NCBI GenBank assembly: GCA_028276405.1 | Contig: JAPYWJ010000001.1 | Span: 1-64,000 of the forward strand | Length of the DNA stretch: 64,000 nt | Direction of reading: 5' to 3' | Source: Hydrogenobacter sp. | Lineage (GTDB): Bacteria > Aquificota > Aquificia > Aquificales > Aquificaceae | Part shown: positions 44,634-53,643 of the stretch, piece by piece | Numbering within the stretch: the stretch's first letter is position 1 | Layout: the number at the start of each line of letters is the position of its first letter | Notes under the pieces: generated by a model | The model's database searches: none | What the model was told of the DNA's origin: nothing | What the model saw: the letters and a program-made list of their open reading frames with translations, nothing else | Made by a program: the position numbers and the translations under genes

Positions 44634-45449
44634 ATGTTTAAGTTCACTGAGGAACAGATAAAGAGATACGCAAGGCACATCATACTGCCAGAAGTTGGAG
44701 GTAAAGGGCAAGAAAAATTACTAAATTCAAAAGTTCTTGTGGTAGGTGCTGGAGGCTTGGGGTCACCCGCCATTTTTTATCTTGCCGCAGCTGGTGTTGG
44801 AACCATAGGGATTGTAGATTTTGATGTGGTAGACTTCTCAAACCTTCAAAGGCAGATACTTCACGATACGGAAAGGGTAGGAGTTCCAAAAGTGGAGTCT
44901 GCCCGCATGACTGTAGAAAAACTAAATCCTGATGTAAAAGTCATAACTTACAACACCATGCTAAACAAAAGCAACATCATGGACATAATAAGGGATTACG
45001 ATGTGATCCTTGATGGCACAGACAACTTTCCCACAAGATTTCTTATAAACGACGCTTGCTACTTTGCAAGCAAGCCTTTGGTGTCTGCTGCCATGCTCAG
45101 GTTTGAAGGACAGATCACTGTTTTTGACTTCAGAGACAAAGAGCACTCACCCTGTTACAGATGTCTGTTTCCAGAACCACCTCCGCCGGGATTAGTGCCC
45201 AGCTGTCAAGAAGCAGGCATACTGGGTTCCATAGGTGGGATAATGGGGTGCGTTCAGGCAACAGAAGCTATAAAGCTTCTTTTAGGTATAGGTGAACCTT
45301 TAGTAGGTAAGCTTCTTATCATGGATGCCCTTTCTATGGACTTTAGGAAGGTAAGGTTGCGCAAAGATCCTTCTTGTCCTCTTTGTAGTGAGAAAGCCAG
45401 TATAAAGGAGCTTATAGAGTATGAGCAAGTCTGTGATGTACACTTCTGA
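44634..45449 (+). CDS. moeB: MoeB/ThiF-family adenylyltransferase
   Basis: 271 residues of E1-like fold: RYARHIILPEVGGKGQEKL, Rossmann VVGAGGLGSPAIFYLAAAGV, DFSNLQRQILH, and two zinc knuckles CYRC (~178) and CPLC (~252). It adenylates the C-terminal Gly of a ubiquitin-like sulfur carrier (MoaD or ThiS). Whether it serves molybdopterin, thiamin or tRNA thiolation cannot be decided here; no carrier gene is adjacent and there is no rhodanese domain. Confidence 0.92.
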   Translation: MFKFTEEQIKRYARHIILPEVGGKGQEKLLNSKVLVVGAGGLGSPAIFYLAAAGVGTIGIVDFDVVDFSNLQRQILHDTERVGVPKVESARMTVEKLNPDVKVITYNTMLNKSNIMDIIRDYDVILDGTDNFPTRFLINDACYFASKPLVSAAMLRFEGQITVFDFRDKEHSPCYRCLFPEPPPPGLVPSCQEAGILGSIGGIMGCVQATEAIKLLLGIGEPLVGKLLIMDALSMDFRKVRLRKDPSCPLCSEKASIKELIEYEQVCDVHF

Positions 45450-45457
45450 AAAATAAC

Positions 45458-45673
45458 ATGAAGATGGTGCTTTACTTTACGCTCTTTTTAGCCACACTTG
45501 GTGCTTCCGCTTACTTGGTATTTTTGAACCATCAACCCATCAGTCTTTTGCTCACCCCACAGATGGGGGAGTACATATACACCACGCCACCTATGCCTTT
45601 GGGACTTCTTGTACTACTTTTTTTCTTTGCAGGATTGCTTTTTGGATACTTACTTCGTATGTTTTTAAAGTGA
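45458..45673 (+). CDS. Small LapA-like (DUF1049) membrane protein
   Basis: 71 residues with two transmembrane helices (~3-22 and ~48-68) separated by an extracytoplasmic loop containing FLNHQPISLLL, then a short basic tail. This is the LapA/DUF1049 hairpin topology also seen at the N-terminus of the 384-aa LapA-LapB fusion in this window. Role unknown beyond likely envelope function. It sits 8 bases after moeB and 3 bases before mazG. Confidence 0.7.
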   Translation: MKMVLYFTLFLATLGASAYLVFLNHQPISLLLTPQMGEYIYTTPPMPLGLLVLLFFFAGLLFGYLLRMFLK

Positions 45674-45676
45674 AGC

Positions 45677-46447
45677 ATGGATGAAATCAAAACTCTCTTA
45701 GAGGTTGTGGAAAGGATAAGAAAAGAGTGCCCTTGGGACAGGTCTCAAACCCATGAGAGTCTAAAAAAGTATCTTATAGAAGAAGCTTACGAGCTGTTGG
45801 ACGCCATAGATAAAAAAGACGATAAGGCTCTTTTGGAAGAGCTGGGAGATGTGTTTCTTCAGGTGCTTATGCATTCACAGATAGCAAGAGAAAGGGGATC
45901 TTTTACCTTTTATCATGTAGCAAAACATTTGAAAGAAAAGCTCATTGATAGACATCCACATGTGTTTGGCAATAAGCCTGCGCATGAAGTTCTCAAAAGG
46001 TGGGAAGAGGAAAAGATAAAAACCAGAGAGAGTGTCCTTGACGGTGTACCAAAGCACATGCCTGCTTTGATGCGCTCTCAGAAACTCCAAGACAGAGCAA
46101 GCGTGGTGGGCTTTGATTTTGAAAACTTAGATCAGGTACTCAATAAACTTGAGGAAGAGATAGAAGAACTAAAAATGGCTATAAAAGAGGGAGAAAAAAA
46201 GCACATACAACATGAAATTGGCGATGTTCTGACAGCAGTTGTGGAGCTTTGCAGGTTTTTGAAACTGGATGCGGAAACAGTTCTTCAAAAAGCCAACGAC
46301 AGATTTGAAAGAAGGTTCAGGTATATGGAAGGAAAAGCAAAACAAATGGGTAAAGCACTAAAAAGCATGAGCCTTCAAGAGATGGACATATTATGGCTTG
46401 AAGCAAAAAAGTTTGACGAGGATGAGACTCCTAATAGTGGAAGATGA
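45677..46447 (+). CDS. mazG: Nucleoside triphosphate pyrophosphohydrolase MazG
   Basis: 256 residues. The N-terminal MazG domain has CPWDRSQTHESLKKYLIEEAYELLDAI and the metal-binding ELGDVFLQV; a second, C-terminal MazG-like half has EEIEELKMAI and HEIGDVLTAV. This two-domain layout is the full-length E. coli type. It hydrolyses NTPs/dNTPs to monophosphates and pyrophosphate (house-cleaning). The 3' end overlaps the sigma-54 activator by 26 bases. Confidence 0.95.
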   Translation: MDEIKTLLEVVERIRKECPWDRSQTHESLKKYLIEEAYELLDAIDKKDDKALLEELGDVFLQVLMHSQIARERGSFTFYHVAKHLKEKLIDRHPHVFGNKPAHEVLKRWEEEKIKTRESVLDGVPKHMPALMRSQKLQDRASVVGFDFENLDQVLNKLEEEIEELKMAIKEGEKKHIQHEIGDVLTAVVELCRFLKLDAETVLQKANDRFERRFRYMEGKAKQMGKALKSMSLQEMDILWLEAKKFDEDETPNSGR

Positions 46448-47735
46448 ACATGATTTGGTAAGCCTGCTCAAAGAGTACTTAGAGGATAAAGGTTATAAAG
46501 TTTCTATTGCAGAAAAAGGTGCCCAAGCCCTTGAGCTATTAGAAAGACAGGGTTTTGACCTTGTACTGCTTGACCTCTTCCTGCCTGACATGAACGGTAT
46601 AGAGATCCTTGAAAAGATAAAGCTTTCTCAACCCCTTTCGGAAGTGATAGTGCTTACTGGACACGGCACTGTTAAGGTTGCAGTAGATGCTATGAAAAAG
46701 GGAGCTTACGACTTTCTTACAAAACCGTGTACCCTTGAGGAGATAGAAACTACCCTTGAAAAAGCCTATCAATCCCTGATGATAAAGAAAGAAAACAGAC
46801 TCTTTAAAAGAGAAAAAAACTTAACAGAAGAGGGGTTTGTTTTTGAAAGTCCTAAAATGAGGGAGCTACTAAAAACTGTAGAAAAAATAGCTTGTAGTGA
46901 TTGCCCTGTACTTTTAGTAGGGGAGACGGGTGTAGGCAAAGAGTTGATAGCGAGGATGATCCACTCTGTCAGTAATAGAAGAGAAAAACCCTTTGTAGCC
47001 ATAAACATAGCGTCCATACCTAAAGACCTTCTTGAGGCAGAGCTCTTTGGATACGAAAAGGGAGCTTTTACAGGTGCTACCTTTTCAAAAGATGGGTTCT
47101 TTGAGCTTGCAGATGGTGGTGTCCTCTTTCTTGACGAAATAAGTGAGATAGAACCTTCCCTTCAGGCTAAGCTTTTGAGAGCCATAGAAACTAAAAAGTT
47201 TTATAGGGTGGGTGGAAGAAAAGAGATAGAAAGCGATGTTAGGATCATAAGCGCAACCAACAGGAACCTAAGGGAACTTATAAAAGAGGGCAAGTTCAGG
47301 GAAGACCTTTACTTTAGATTAAACACTTTTGAACTTTACATACCACCACTCAGAGAAAGAAGGGAAGACATAATACCTCTCGCACGGCACTTTTTAAAAG
47401 GGTTTTCCGTGAAGTACTCAAAAAATACAAAAGGCTTTACGCAAGAAGCAGAAAAACTGCTTTTGTCGTACAGCTTTCCGGGAAATGTAAGAGAGCTTAA
47501 AAACATAGTAGAGAGGGTTTGTCTTCTTTGTGATGGGGAATACATAGATGAAGATGACCTTGCCTTCCTAAATGTTGAGGAACATAAACTTCTTAAAGAG
47601 CTTGAGAAAAAGAAAATAGAGGAAGTTTTGAAGGAAGTTAACTATAACAAAAAGCTCGCATCAGAGATCCTTGGCATACCCCTCCGAACTCTTTACAGAA
47701 AGATAGAGAAGTACAATATAAAGCCTCAGCCCTAG
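46422..47735 (+). CDS. Sigma-54-dependent response regulator (NtrC family)
   Basis: 437 residues: receiver domain with Asp51 in LLDLFLPDMNG, AAA+ domain with Walker A GETGVGKE, sigma-54 contact loop GAFTGA and Walker B LFLDEIS, then a Fis-type helix-turn-helix (ASEILGIPLRTLYRKIEKY). It activates sigma-54 promoters when phosphorylated. No partner kinase is adjacent. An upstream in-frame ATG at 46398 is inside mazG without SD; ATG 46422 begins MRLLIVEDE. Its TAG shares CTAG with the convergent RND gene. Confidence 0.93.
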   Translation: MRLLIVEDEHDLVSLLKEYLEDKGYKVSIAEKGAQALELLERQGFDLVLLDLFLPDMNGIEILEKIKLSQPLSEVIVLTGHGTVKVAVDAMKKGAYDFLTKPCTLEEIETTLEKAYQSLMIKKENRLFKREKNLTEEGFVFESPKMRELLKTVEKIACSDCPVLLVGETGVGKELIARMIHSVSNRREKPFVAINIASIPKDLLEAELFGYEKGAFTGATFSKDGFFELADGGVLFLDEISEIEPSLQAKLLRAIETKKFYRVGGRKEIESDVRIISATNRNLRELIKEGKFREDLYFRLNTFELYIPPLRERREDIIPLARHFLKGFSVKYSKNTKGFTQEAEKLLLSYSFPGNVRELKNIVERVCLLCDGEYIDEDDLAFLNVEEHKLLKELEKKKIEEVLKEVNYNKKLASEILGIPLRTLYRKIEKYNIKPQP

Positions 47736-50700
47736 CGCCTTCTTAGTTTTATGCTGTCAAAAAGCTCATAAACTATTGGAAGTACCAAAAGGCTCAGAGG
47801 AAGAGCGGAAGCTATACCTCCTATAACCGCTATTGCTAGGGGTTTCCTAAGTTCTGAACCTGCAGTAAGACCAAGAGATACGGGGAGGAGAGCAAAGACA
47901 ATGGTCATAGTTGTCATAAGGATGGGTCTTAGCCTCTCTTTCCTTGCCTGAAGGATAGCCTGTCTGGTCTGATAGTTCTCTTTTCTTAGCTGAATTATCC
48001 GCTCTATGAAAAGCACAGCATCGCGCACTACTATACCTATCAGCAGGATGATGCCAAAGTATGAGGGAACGCTCAAAGATGTATCAGTAACATACAGGAG
48101 TCCAAAGGCACCAGATAAACTCAAAGGTACGGTAAGCAACACGGTAAAAGGATGTCTGTAACTCTCAAAGAGACTGGCAAGCACCATGTATATACCCACT
48201 ATAGCCACCGTCAATGCAAAGGCAAGATTTTTGAAGGCTCTCGCAAACTCTCTTGTCTGACCCGTAGCTTCAAAGGAGTATCCAGGAGGCAAGTTGTTCC
48301 TAAGCCATCTTTCTACTTCTGCACTGGCAGAACCCAAAGCCTTTCCAGAGAGATTGGCATAAAAGGTAAAGGAGTACTGTCTGTTGTACCTGTTGATGAC
48401 ATGGTATCCTGGAGCTATGCTTAGGTCTACCACCTGTGTGAGGGGGACTAATCCCCCATTTTTGGTTCTAAGATACACCTTGTTTAAGTTCTCCCAATTT
48501 TGCACAAATTCTGGGGTAGCCTTTATGTAAGCGTTATAACTCTCTCCACCGAGCTCGTAAGTGCCAAATTTATACTTCCCAAAGAGAATGTTGAGAGTTA
48601 AAGCTACATCTTCAACACTTATGCCCAAGTCCCCCAACCTGTCTCTGTTGACCCTTATTTGGATCTGAGGTTCGTTAAGCCTTAGATCCGTATCCACATC
48701 TTTAAAGCCTGGTCTGTTTCTAAACTCTGATACCATGCTCTTTGCTATCCTTTGGAGTTCCTCCAAAGAGGGACCTTTCACTGCGTAAGTTATGTCCGTT
48801 TGCTTACCTGCACCCACGACTATAGGGAAGGCTTCAACACTAACCCTTATGTCCTTTATCTTTGATAGCTGTTGTCTCAGTTGGTTCATTATTACCTTTT
48901 GGTGAGGTCTTACAGATCTGTCTTTTAAAAAGATAAAAGCTTGTCCACCGTTTACATCAGGCCTTCCTGCTACACCTTGACCTATGGCTATACCAAACCT
49001 GTCAATGTATGGATTTTTAAGAAGGATAGCCTCTACCTCTTTGGCTTTTTGGTTGGTAAAATCAAAGGATGTGCCTATGGGAGTTTCAAACCTTACTATG
49101 AAAGCACCTTCGTCTGTAATAGGAAAAAATTCTTTCTTTACAGCTCTTACAAACATAAAACCTATAAGTACTGTTATAGCAGATATGAGTAGCACTATCA
49201 ACTTGTGGTCCAGAGACCACCTTAGCAAACCATCAAAAAAAGCCTCAAACTTATCGTAAGCTCTCATAAAGGCATTCTCTTTTACCTCTCTTATCAGCCT
49301 TGCGCTTGCCATAGGTGTAAAGCTTATAGCAACTATATAGGACACCGCTATGGCGACTACCAATGTTAAGGCAAAACTTCCAAAAAAGCTACCTATGACA
49401 CCCCTTAGGAATATTATGGGCAGAAAGACTATCACAAGAGACACAGTAGAGGCAAGCAGAGCAAAGACCACAATGCGTGTGCCCATCTCAGCAGACTCAA
49501 GAGCCAAAAGCCCTTCTTGTCTTCTTCTGTATATGCTTTCTATGACTACTATGGCGTCATCTATAACTATACCTACCGCTACCGCAAGAGCAAGCAAAGT
49601 GAAAGTATTTAAAGAGTTACCAGTGTAATACAGAAACACAATGGCGCTCAGAAGGGTTATGGGTATAGCAACCACTGGAATTAAAGTGAGTCTCAAGCTT
49701 CCCAAAAAGAGAAACACCACAAGACCTGTAAGGAAACTGCCTATTATTATCTCTTCTACTGCTGCGCGTGCGCTCTCCTTTGGAAAAACGCTGGCATCAA
49801 AGGTAATGTCCATACGCATACCTGGAGGAAGTTCTTTGTTTAGTTCAGCCATCCTGTTTTTTACTGCATCCGCTACGGATACGGTGTTGAACCCCGACTG
49901 TTTGTATATGATGAGGGCTATGGATCGTTCACCCTTAAAGCGAGCGATCCCCCTCTCTTCATCCTGTGTAAACTCCACAAATCCTACATCTCTGAGCTTT
50001 ATGTTCCCCTTTATGTAGGTATCTTCAAGCTCCCTGGGATCCTTTACCTTACCGTAAAGTCTTATGATGTAATCTTTGTCTTGTCCGTATATGCTACCAG
50101 TAGGTGCCTCAAGGTGGTTGTTTTGCACTGCACTGAGGACATCCACAGGTGTGAGCCCATAAGAGTACAATCTTTCTGGAAAAATTCTAACCCATAGGAC
50201 ATTATCTCTAAAGCCTCCTAAGCCTACACTACCTACACCGTTTATCTTCTGGAATTCCCTGCCTATTACCTTATCCGCATAATAGGCAAGAGTTTGATAA
50301 TCTACGCTCTTGGAATGAAGATGAATAGCCAATATGGGAAAACCGCTCGTATCTACCTTGCTTACCACTGGAGGGTCTACTCCCAAAGGCATACGCTTGT
50401 AAGCCCTTTGTACCGCATCCCTTACTTCTTGTGCCCCCACATCTATGTTCTTGTCAAGGTTAAAGATAATGGTCACCCTTGATACACCAGCGTAGCTCTG
50501 AGAAACTATGGCATCTATACCGCTTATAGTAGAAACCTCGTCCTCTATGAGCTTTGTCACATTTGTATCTACCACATCGGGGTTCGCTCCCTGATAAGTG
50601 GTACTAATATTAACGATGGGAAAATCTACATTGGGAAGCCTATCAACGGGTATCTTGGTATAGGTAAACAAGCCCAAAAGCACAAAAGACAGCATGAACA

Positions 50701-50740
50701 TAATGGTAGTTACAGGTCTGCGTATGAAAAATCTGTACAT
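47732..50740 (-). CDS. RND-family multidrug efflux permease (HAE1/AcrB-like)
   Basis: 1002 residues in two homologous halves, each one TM, a large periplasmic loop and five TMs. TM4 carries the proton-relay acids in AVGIVIDDAIVVIESI; N-terminal RRPVTTIMFMLSFVLLG and the C-terminal GIVVRDAVLFIERI are typical. It exports drugs or lipids by proton antiport through the adaptor and TolC encoded divergently at 50791 and 51831. TATAAT (50754 down to 50749) lies 8 bases before the ATG, making it leaderless. Confidence 0.94.
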   Translation of the reverse strand: MYRFFIRRPVTTIMFMLSFVLLGLFTYTKIPVDRLPNVDFPIVNISTTYQGANPDVVDTNVTKLIEDEVSTISGIDAIVSQSYAGVSRVTIIFNLDKNIDVGAQEVRDAVQRAYKRMPLGVDPPVVSKVDTSGFPILAIHLHSKSVDYQTLAYYADKVIGREFQKINGVGSVGLGGFRDNVLWVRIFPERLYSYGLTPVDVLSAVQNNHLEAPTGSIYGQDKDYIIRLYGKVKDPRELEDTYIKGNIKLRDVGFVEFTQDEERGIARFKGERSIALIIYKQSGFNTVSVADAVKNRMAELNKELPPGMRMDITFDASVFPKESARAAVEEIIIGSFLTGLVVFLFLGSLRLTLIPVVAIPITLLSAIVFLYYTGNSLNTFTLLALAVAVGIVIDDAIVVIESIYRRRQEGLLALESAEMGTRIVVFALLASTVSLVIVFLPIIFLRGVIGSFFGSFALTLVVAIAVSYIVAISFTPMASARLIREVKENAFMRAYDKFEAFFDGLLRWSLDHKLIVLLISAITVLIGFMFVRAVKKEFFPITDEGAFIVRFETPIGTSFDFTNQKAKEVEAILLKNPYIDRFGIAIGQGVAGRPDVNGGQAFIFLKDRSVRPHQKVIMNQLRQQLSKIKDIRVSVEAFPIVVGAGKQTDITYAVKGPSLEELQRIAKSMVSEFRNRPGFKDVDTDLRLNEPQIQIRVNRDRLGDLGISVEDVALTLNILFGKYKFGTYELGGESYNAYIKATPEFVQNWENLNKVYLRTKNGGLVPLTQVVDLSIAPGYHVINRYNRQYSFTFYANLSGKALGSASAEVERWLRNNLPPGYSFEATGQTREFARAFKNLAFALTVAIVGIYMVLASLFESYRHPFTVLLTVPLSLSGAFGLLYVTDTSLSVPSYFGIILLIGIVVRDAVLFIERIIQLRKENYQTRQAILQARKERLRPILMTTMTIVFALLPVSLGLTAGSELRKPLAIAVIGGIASALPLSLLVLPIVYELFDSIKLRRR

Positions 50741-50748
50741 GAGTTTAT

Positions 50749-50784
50749 ATTATAACTGACTGACTGGTCAGTATGGTATATAAT
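50749..50784. promoter_or_regulatory. Bidirectional efflux promoter with central palindromic operator
   Basis: ACTGAC-TG-GTCAGT (50759-50772) is a perfect 6-2-6 inverted repeat. Minus-strand TATAAT (50754-50749) faces the RND gene and plus-strand TATAAT (50779-50784) faces the adaptor gene; a CTGACT -35 candidate (50756-50761) for the plus promoter overlaps the palindrome. It is a natural site for the TetR-family regulator encoded at 53071. Confidence 0.65.
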
Positions 50785-50790
50785 ATGAGT

Positions 50791-51834
50791 ATGGCTCAAT
50801 GGGTTTTGTTGCTAGTGCTTTTGATGTTCGCAGGTTGTAGCAAAAAGGAGACTCCCCAAACAAAACAGAAAGAGATTCCTATAAGCGTTTACAGAGTAAC
50901 ACCTCAGAAAGTGGAAGTTTTTTATACTGCAAACGGCTACTTTGAAAGCCCAAAAGATGTTACCCTAAGACCAGAGGTAAGCGGAAGGGTACTTGCACTT
51001 TTTGCGGATGAAGGATTCTCTGTAAGGGCTGGGCAACCCCTTTTGAAGATAGACCCCACTGATTATGAAAACACCCTCAGACAGATACAAGCTAATCTCA
51101 TGCAGGCAAAGGCAAACTATGAAAATCAAAAAGCCATCTACGAGAGGAGGAAGTTTCTGTACGAGCAAAACCTCATTTCAAGAGAGGATTTTGAAAACGC
51201 TGGCACCCAGTTAAAGGTCTATCAGGATCAGGTATCAGCTCTTCAAGCACAGCTCAAAAACGCAGAAGTCCAACTATCAAGGACAGTGCTAAAGGCTCCC
51301 TTCTCGGGATACATAGCCCAAAAGTTCGTGAACATTGGTGATTATATAACACCTCAATCCCAGACCTTCAGAGTCGTTGTGTTAGACCCTATAAAAGTAG
51401 TTTTCCAAGTACCTCAGAACATATCTGCCACAAAGGGTTCCTTGGTATATCTAGATGTAGAAGGTTTAGGAAGGTACCCATACGAAGGGAAAGTGATCTT
51501 CGTATCTCCTTCTGCAGATGCCAACAGACTTATAACTGTAAAGGCTATAGTGAATAACCCCCACGGAGATCTAAAACCTAACATGTATGCAAAGGTAAAC
51601 TTACCTCTTTACTCTACCACAGCCTTCAAGATACCAGAAACTGCGGTAGTACTTGTGGGAAATGAGAAAACTGTGTGGAAGGTAGAAGGCACAAGGGTCC
51701 TACCGGTAAAGGTGGATATAATCAAACAAGAAAAAGGTTATGTTTTTGTCAGAGGGGACCTCAAAGACGGAGATGAAGTTGCTGTTGAAAACGCCTACCT
51801 TTTGAACCAAACCAGCAGGGTAAAGGTAAAATGA
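50791..51834 (+). CDS. RND efflux membrane fusion lipoprotein (AcrA/MexA-like)
   Basis: 347 residues: lipoprotein signal with lipobox LMFAGC (Cys16), barrel-sandwich/lipoyl half (EVSGRVLALFADEGFSVRAG), alpha-hairpin (~80-160, QIQANLMQAKANYENQKAIY), second lipoyl half (TVLKAPFSGYIAQKFVNIGDYI) and beta-barrel. It bridges the divergent RND pump and TolC. An ATG at 50773 opens the frame earlier, but the -10 box (50779-50784) is downstream of it, so ATG 50791 at the expected transcription start is used. Confidence 0.91.
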   Translation: MAQWVLLLVLLMFAGCSKKETPQTKQKEIPISVYRVTPQKVEVFYTANGYFESPKDVTLRPEVSGRVLALFADEGFSVRAGQPLLKIDPTDYENTLRQIQANLMQAKANYENQKAIYERRKFLYEQNLISREDFENAGTQLKVYQDQVSALQAQLKNAEVQLSRTVLKAPFSGYIAQKFVNIGDYITPQSQTFRVVVLDPIKVVFQVPQNISATKGSLVYLDVEGLGRYPYEGKVIFVSPSADANRLITVKAIVNNPHGDLKPNMYAKVNLPLYSTTAFKIPETAVVLVGNEKTVWKVEGTRVLPVKVDIIKQEKGYVFVRGDLKDGDEVAVENAYLLNQTSRVKVK

Positions 51835-53063
51835 AGTATGTGATATGGTTTCTTATGCTCGTGTCCGTAGGTTGGTGCATAACCCTGGACTCCGCCATAA
51901 ACATAGCTTTAAAAAATAACACACAGATCAGGCTCTCTGAGCTGGATCTCAAAAGAGTAGAAGAGGACATAAGGAAGGCAAAAGCCGGAATTCTTCCTCA
52001 GGTTAATATTTCTTACTCTTACACAAGATTAGACAGCTCTTTAGCTTTCGGTTTTACACCCCAAAATAGGCAATCTTATGCTTTACAGATAAACCAAAGC
52101 ATCTTTGACAGGTCTGTATTTGATGCCATAAGGGTCGCTAAACTCACAAAGGACCTCCAGAGTTACATTTTAGAAGATGTAAAAAGGGTTGTGGAGAATC
52201 AAACCAAACAGCTCTTTTATGCCCTCTTGTACAAAAAGCAGGTAATAAACCTCTACAAGGAAAACCTAAGTTACTGGGAAGAAAACTACAAACTAACACA
52301 GGCTCAGTACAAGGCAGGCATAGTGCCTATGGTTAACCTCATAAGAAGCAAAGCACAGTTAGAAACAGCAAAGGCTCAGTACGAGCAAGCCATAGCAGAC
52401 TACAAAAAGTCTTTAGAAGATTTTAAAGCCTACCTTAGATTGAAGGAGGATGTGGACCCAGAAGGTTCTTTGGAATTCGTCCCCTTTGAGGAAGATTACC
52501 AAAGCCTTAAAAACAAACTCTTGGAGAAGAACTCCACGCTGATGGTAGCCAGAAAAAACCTTGAGGTCTATCAAAGACGCATAGACTTAGCAAAGGACGC
52601 TTACTTTCCAACCCTTTCTGGCTTCGTAACTTATCAAGGAAGTACAGGAAGGAGGAGCCTTAGCGGTGGTACTCAATGGATAGAAGGCTACACTCTTGGT
52701 TTCCAACTCAATTACAACCTCTTCAACGGTTTTCAGAGAGAGGCAGTCTTGGCACAGGCAAACATAGATTATCTCAAACAGAAAGAGAGCTACATAGATA
52801 CCCTTTACACCCAAGAAGCTCAGCTGAAAAAGTCTCTGGAGGATATACTGTCTCTAAAGGCACAGATAAAGGCAGTAGAGAGCTCTTTGGAGGCTGCAAA
52901 GGAGGCTCTAAGACTTTCCACAGAAAGGTACAGATACGGCTTGACCAATCAGCTTGAAGTGTTGGATGCCAGGAACAACTACAATCAAACTCTTCAGAAC
53001 TATTATCTTCTTCTGTATGAGTACATGAGTAGCATTGCAAACATAGAAAGACTTACCAAGTGA
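51831..53063 (+). CDS. TolC-family outer membrane efflux protein (first)
   Basis: 410 residues: signal peptide (cleaved around SVGWC-I), then two OEP repeats rich in long amphipathic helices (LTQAQYKAGIVPMVNLIRSKAQLETAK near 155; RYRYGLTNQLEVLDARNNYNQ near 365), the consensus of TolC periplasmic helices. It forms the outer-membrane channel for the RND pump. ATGA-type overlap with the adaptor gene. Confidence 0.92.
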   Translation: MKYVIWFLMLVSVGWCITLDSAINIALKNNTQIRLSELDLKRVEEDIRKAKAGILPQVNISYSYTRLDSSLAFGFTPQNRQSYALQINQSIFDRSVFDAIRVAKLTKDLQSYILEDVKRVVENQTKQLFYALLYKKQVINLYKENLSYWEENYKLTQAQYKAGIVPMVNLIRSKAQLETAKAQYEQAIADYKKSLEDFKAYLRLKEDVDPEGSLEFVPFEEDYQSLKNKLLEKNSTLMVARKNLEVYQRRIDLAKDAYFPTLSGFVTYQGSTGRRSLSGGTQWIEGYTLGFQLNYNLFNGFQREAVLAQANIDYLKQKESYIDTLYTQEAQLKKSLEDILSLKAQIKAVESSLEAAKEALRLSTERYRYGLTNQLEVLDARNNYNQTLQNYYLLLYEYMSSIANIERLTK

Positions 53064-53070
53064 TGGACAG

Positions 53071-53643
53071 ATGGACACAAGAAAAAAGCTGATTAATTCT
53101 GCCAAAAGACTTTTTTCCAAGAAGGGTTATTACGAAACGAAAGTTTCGGATATAGTAGCAGATGCAGGACTATCTCAAGGAACCTTCTACATTTACTTTA
53201 AGAGCAAAGAAGACATCTTTAAAGAGCTTGTCAAAGATATGTCAGAGAAGATCATAAGACTTCTGAAGGAATACGCATCTAAGGAAGATGACATAGAAAC
53301 CATTATCAAAAACGCAACTCTTGACTTTTTTAGGATCATGTATGAAGAAAAACCCATAGCTTACATATTCATGTTTCAACTTATAGGGATCAATGAGGAG
53401 TTCAGAAAGCTGTATTTTGATAAAAATAGAAGAGTAAGAGAACTTCTCAATAATATAGTGAAAAAGGGCATCGAAAAGGGAAATTTTTCCTACAAAAACG
53501 CAGAAAACATAGTTAACATACTTATGGGTTATGTGAGAATTGTGTATCTTGAGTATTTATTAAAGGATAAAGCATCTCTTGATGAAATCCTCAACATGGT
53601 AAACGAAGGTATAGACGTGATCCTAAAGGGGGTAAAAACATGA
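53071..53643 (+). CDS. TetR-family transcriptional regulator
   Basis: 190 residues. N-terminal helix-turn-helix KLINSAKRLFSKKGYYETKV ... DAGLSQGTFYIYFKSKEDIF is a textbook TetR DNA-binding domain; the C-terminal helical ligand domain is unspecific. It probably represses the efflux locus through the palindrome at 50759-50772, and lies between the RND-associated genes and the MFS-associated genes. Spacing to its neighbours (7 bases; 4-base overlap) suggests autoregulation in the same operon. Confidence 0.93.
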   Translation: MDTRKKLINSAKRLFSKKGYYETKVSDIVADAGLSQGTFYIYFKSKEDIFKELVKDMSEKIIRLLKEYASKEDDIETIIKNATLDFFRIMYEEKPIAYIFMFQLIGINEEFRKLYFDKNRRVRELLNNIVKKGIEKGNFSYKNAENIVNILMGYVRIVYLEYLLKDKASLDEILNMVNEGIDVILKGVKT

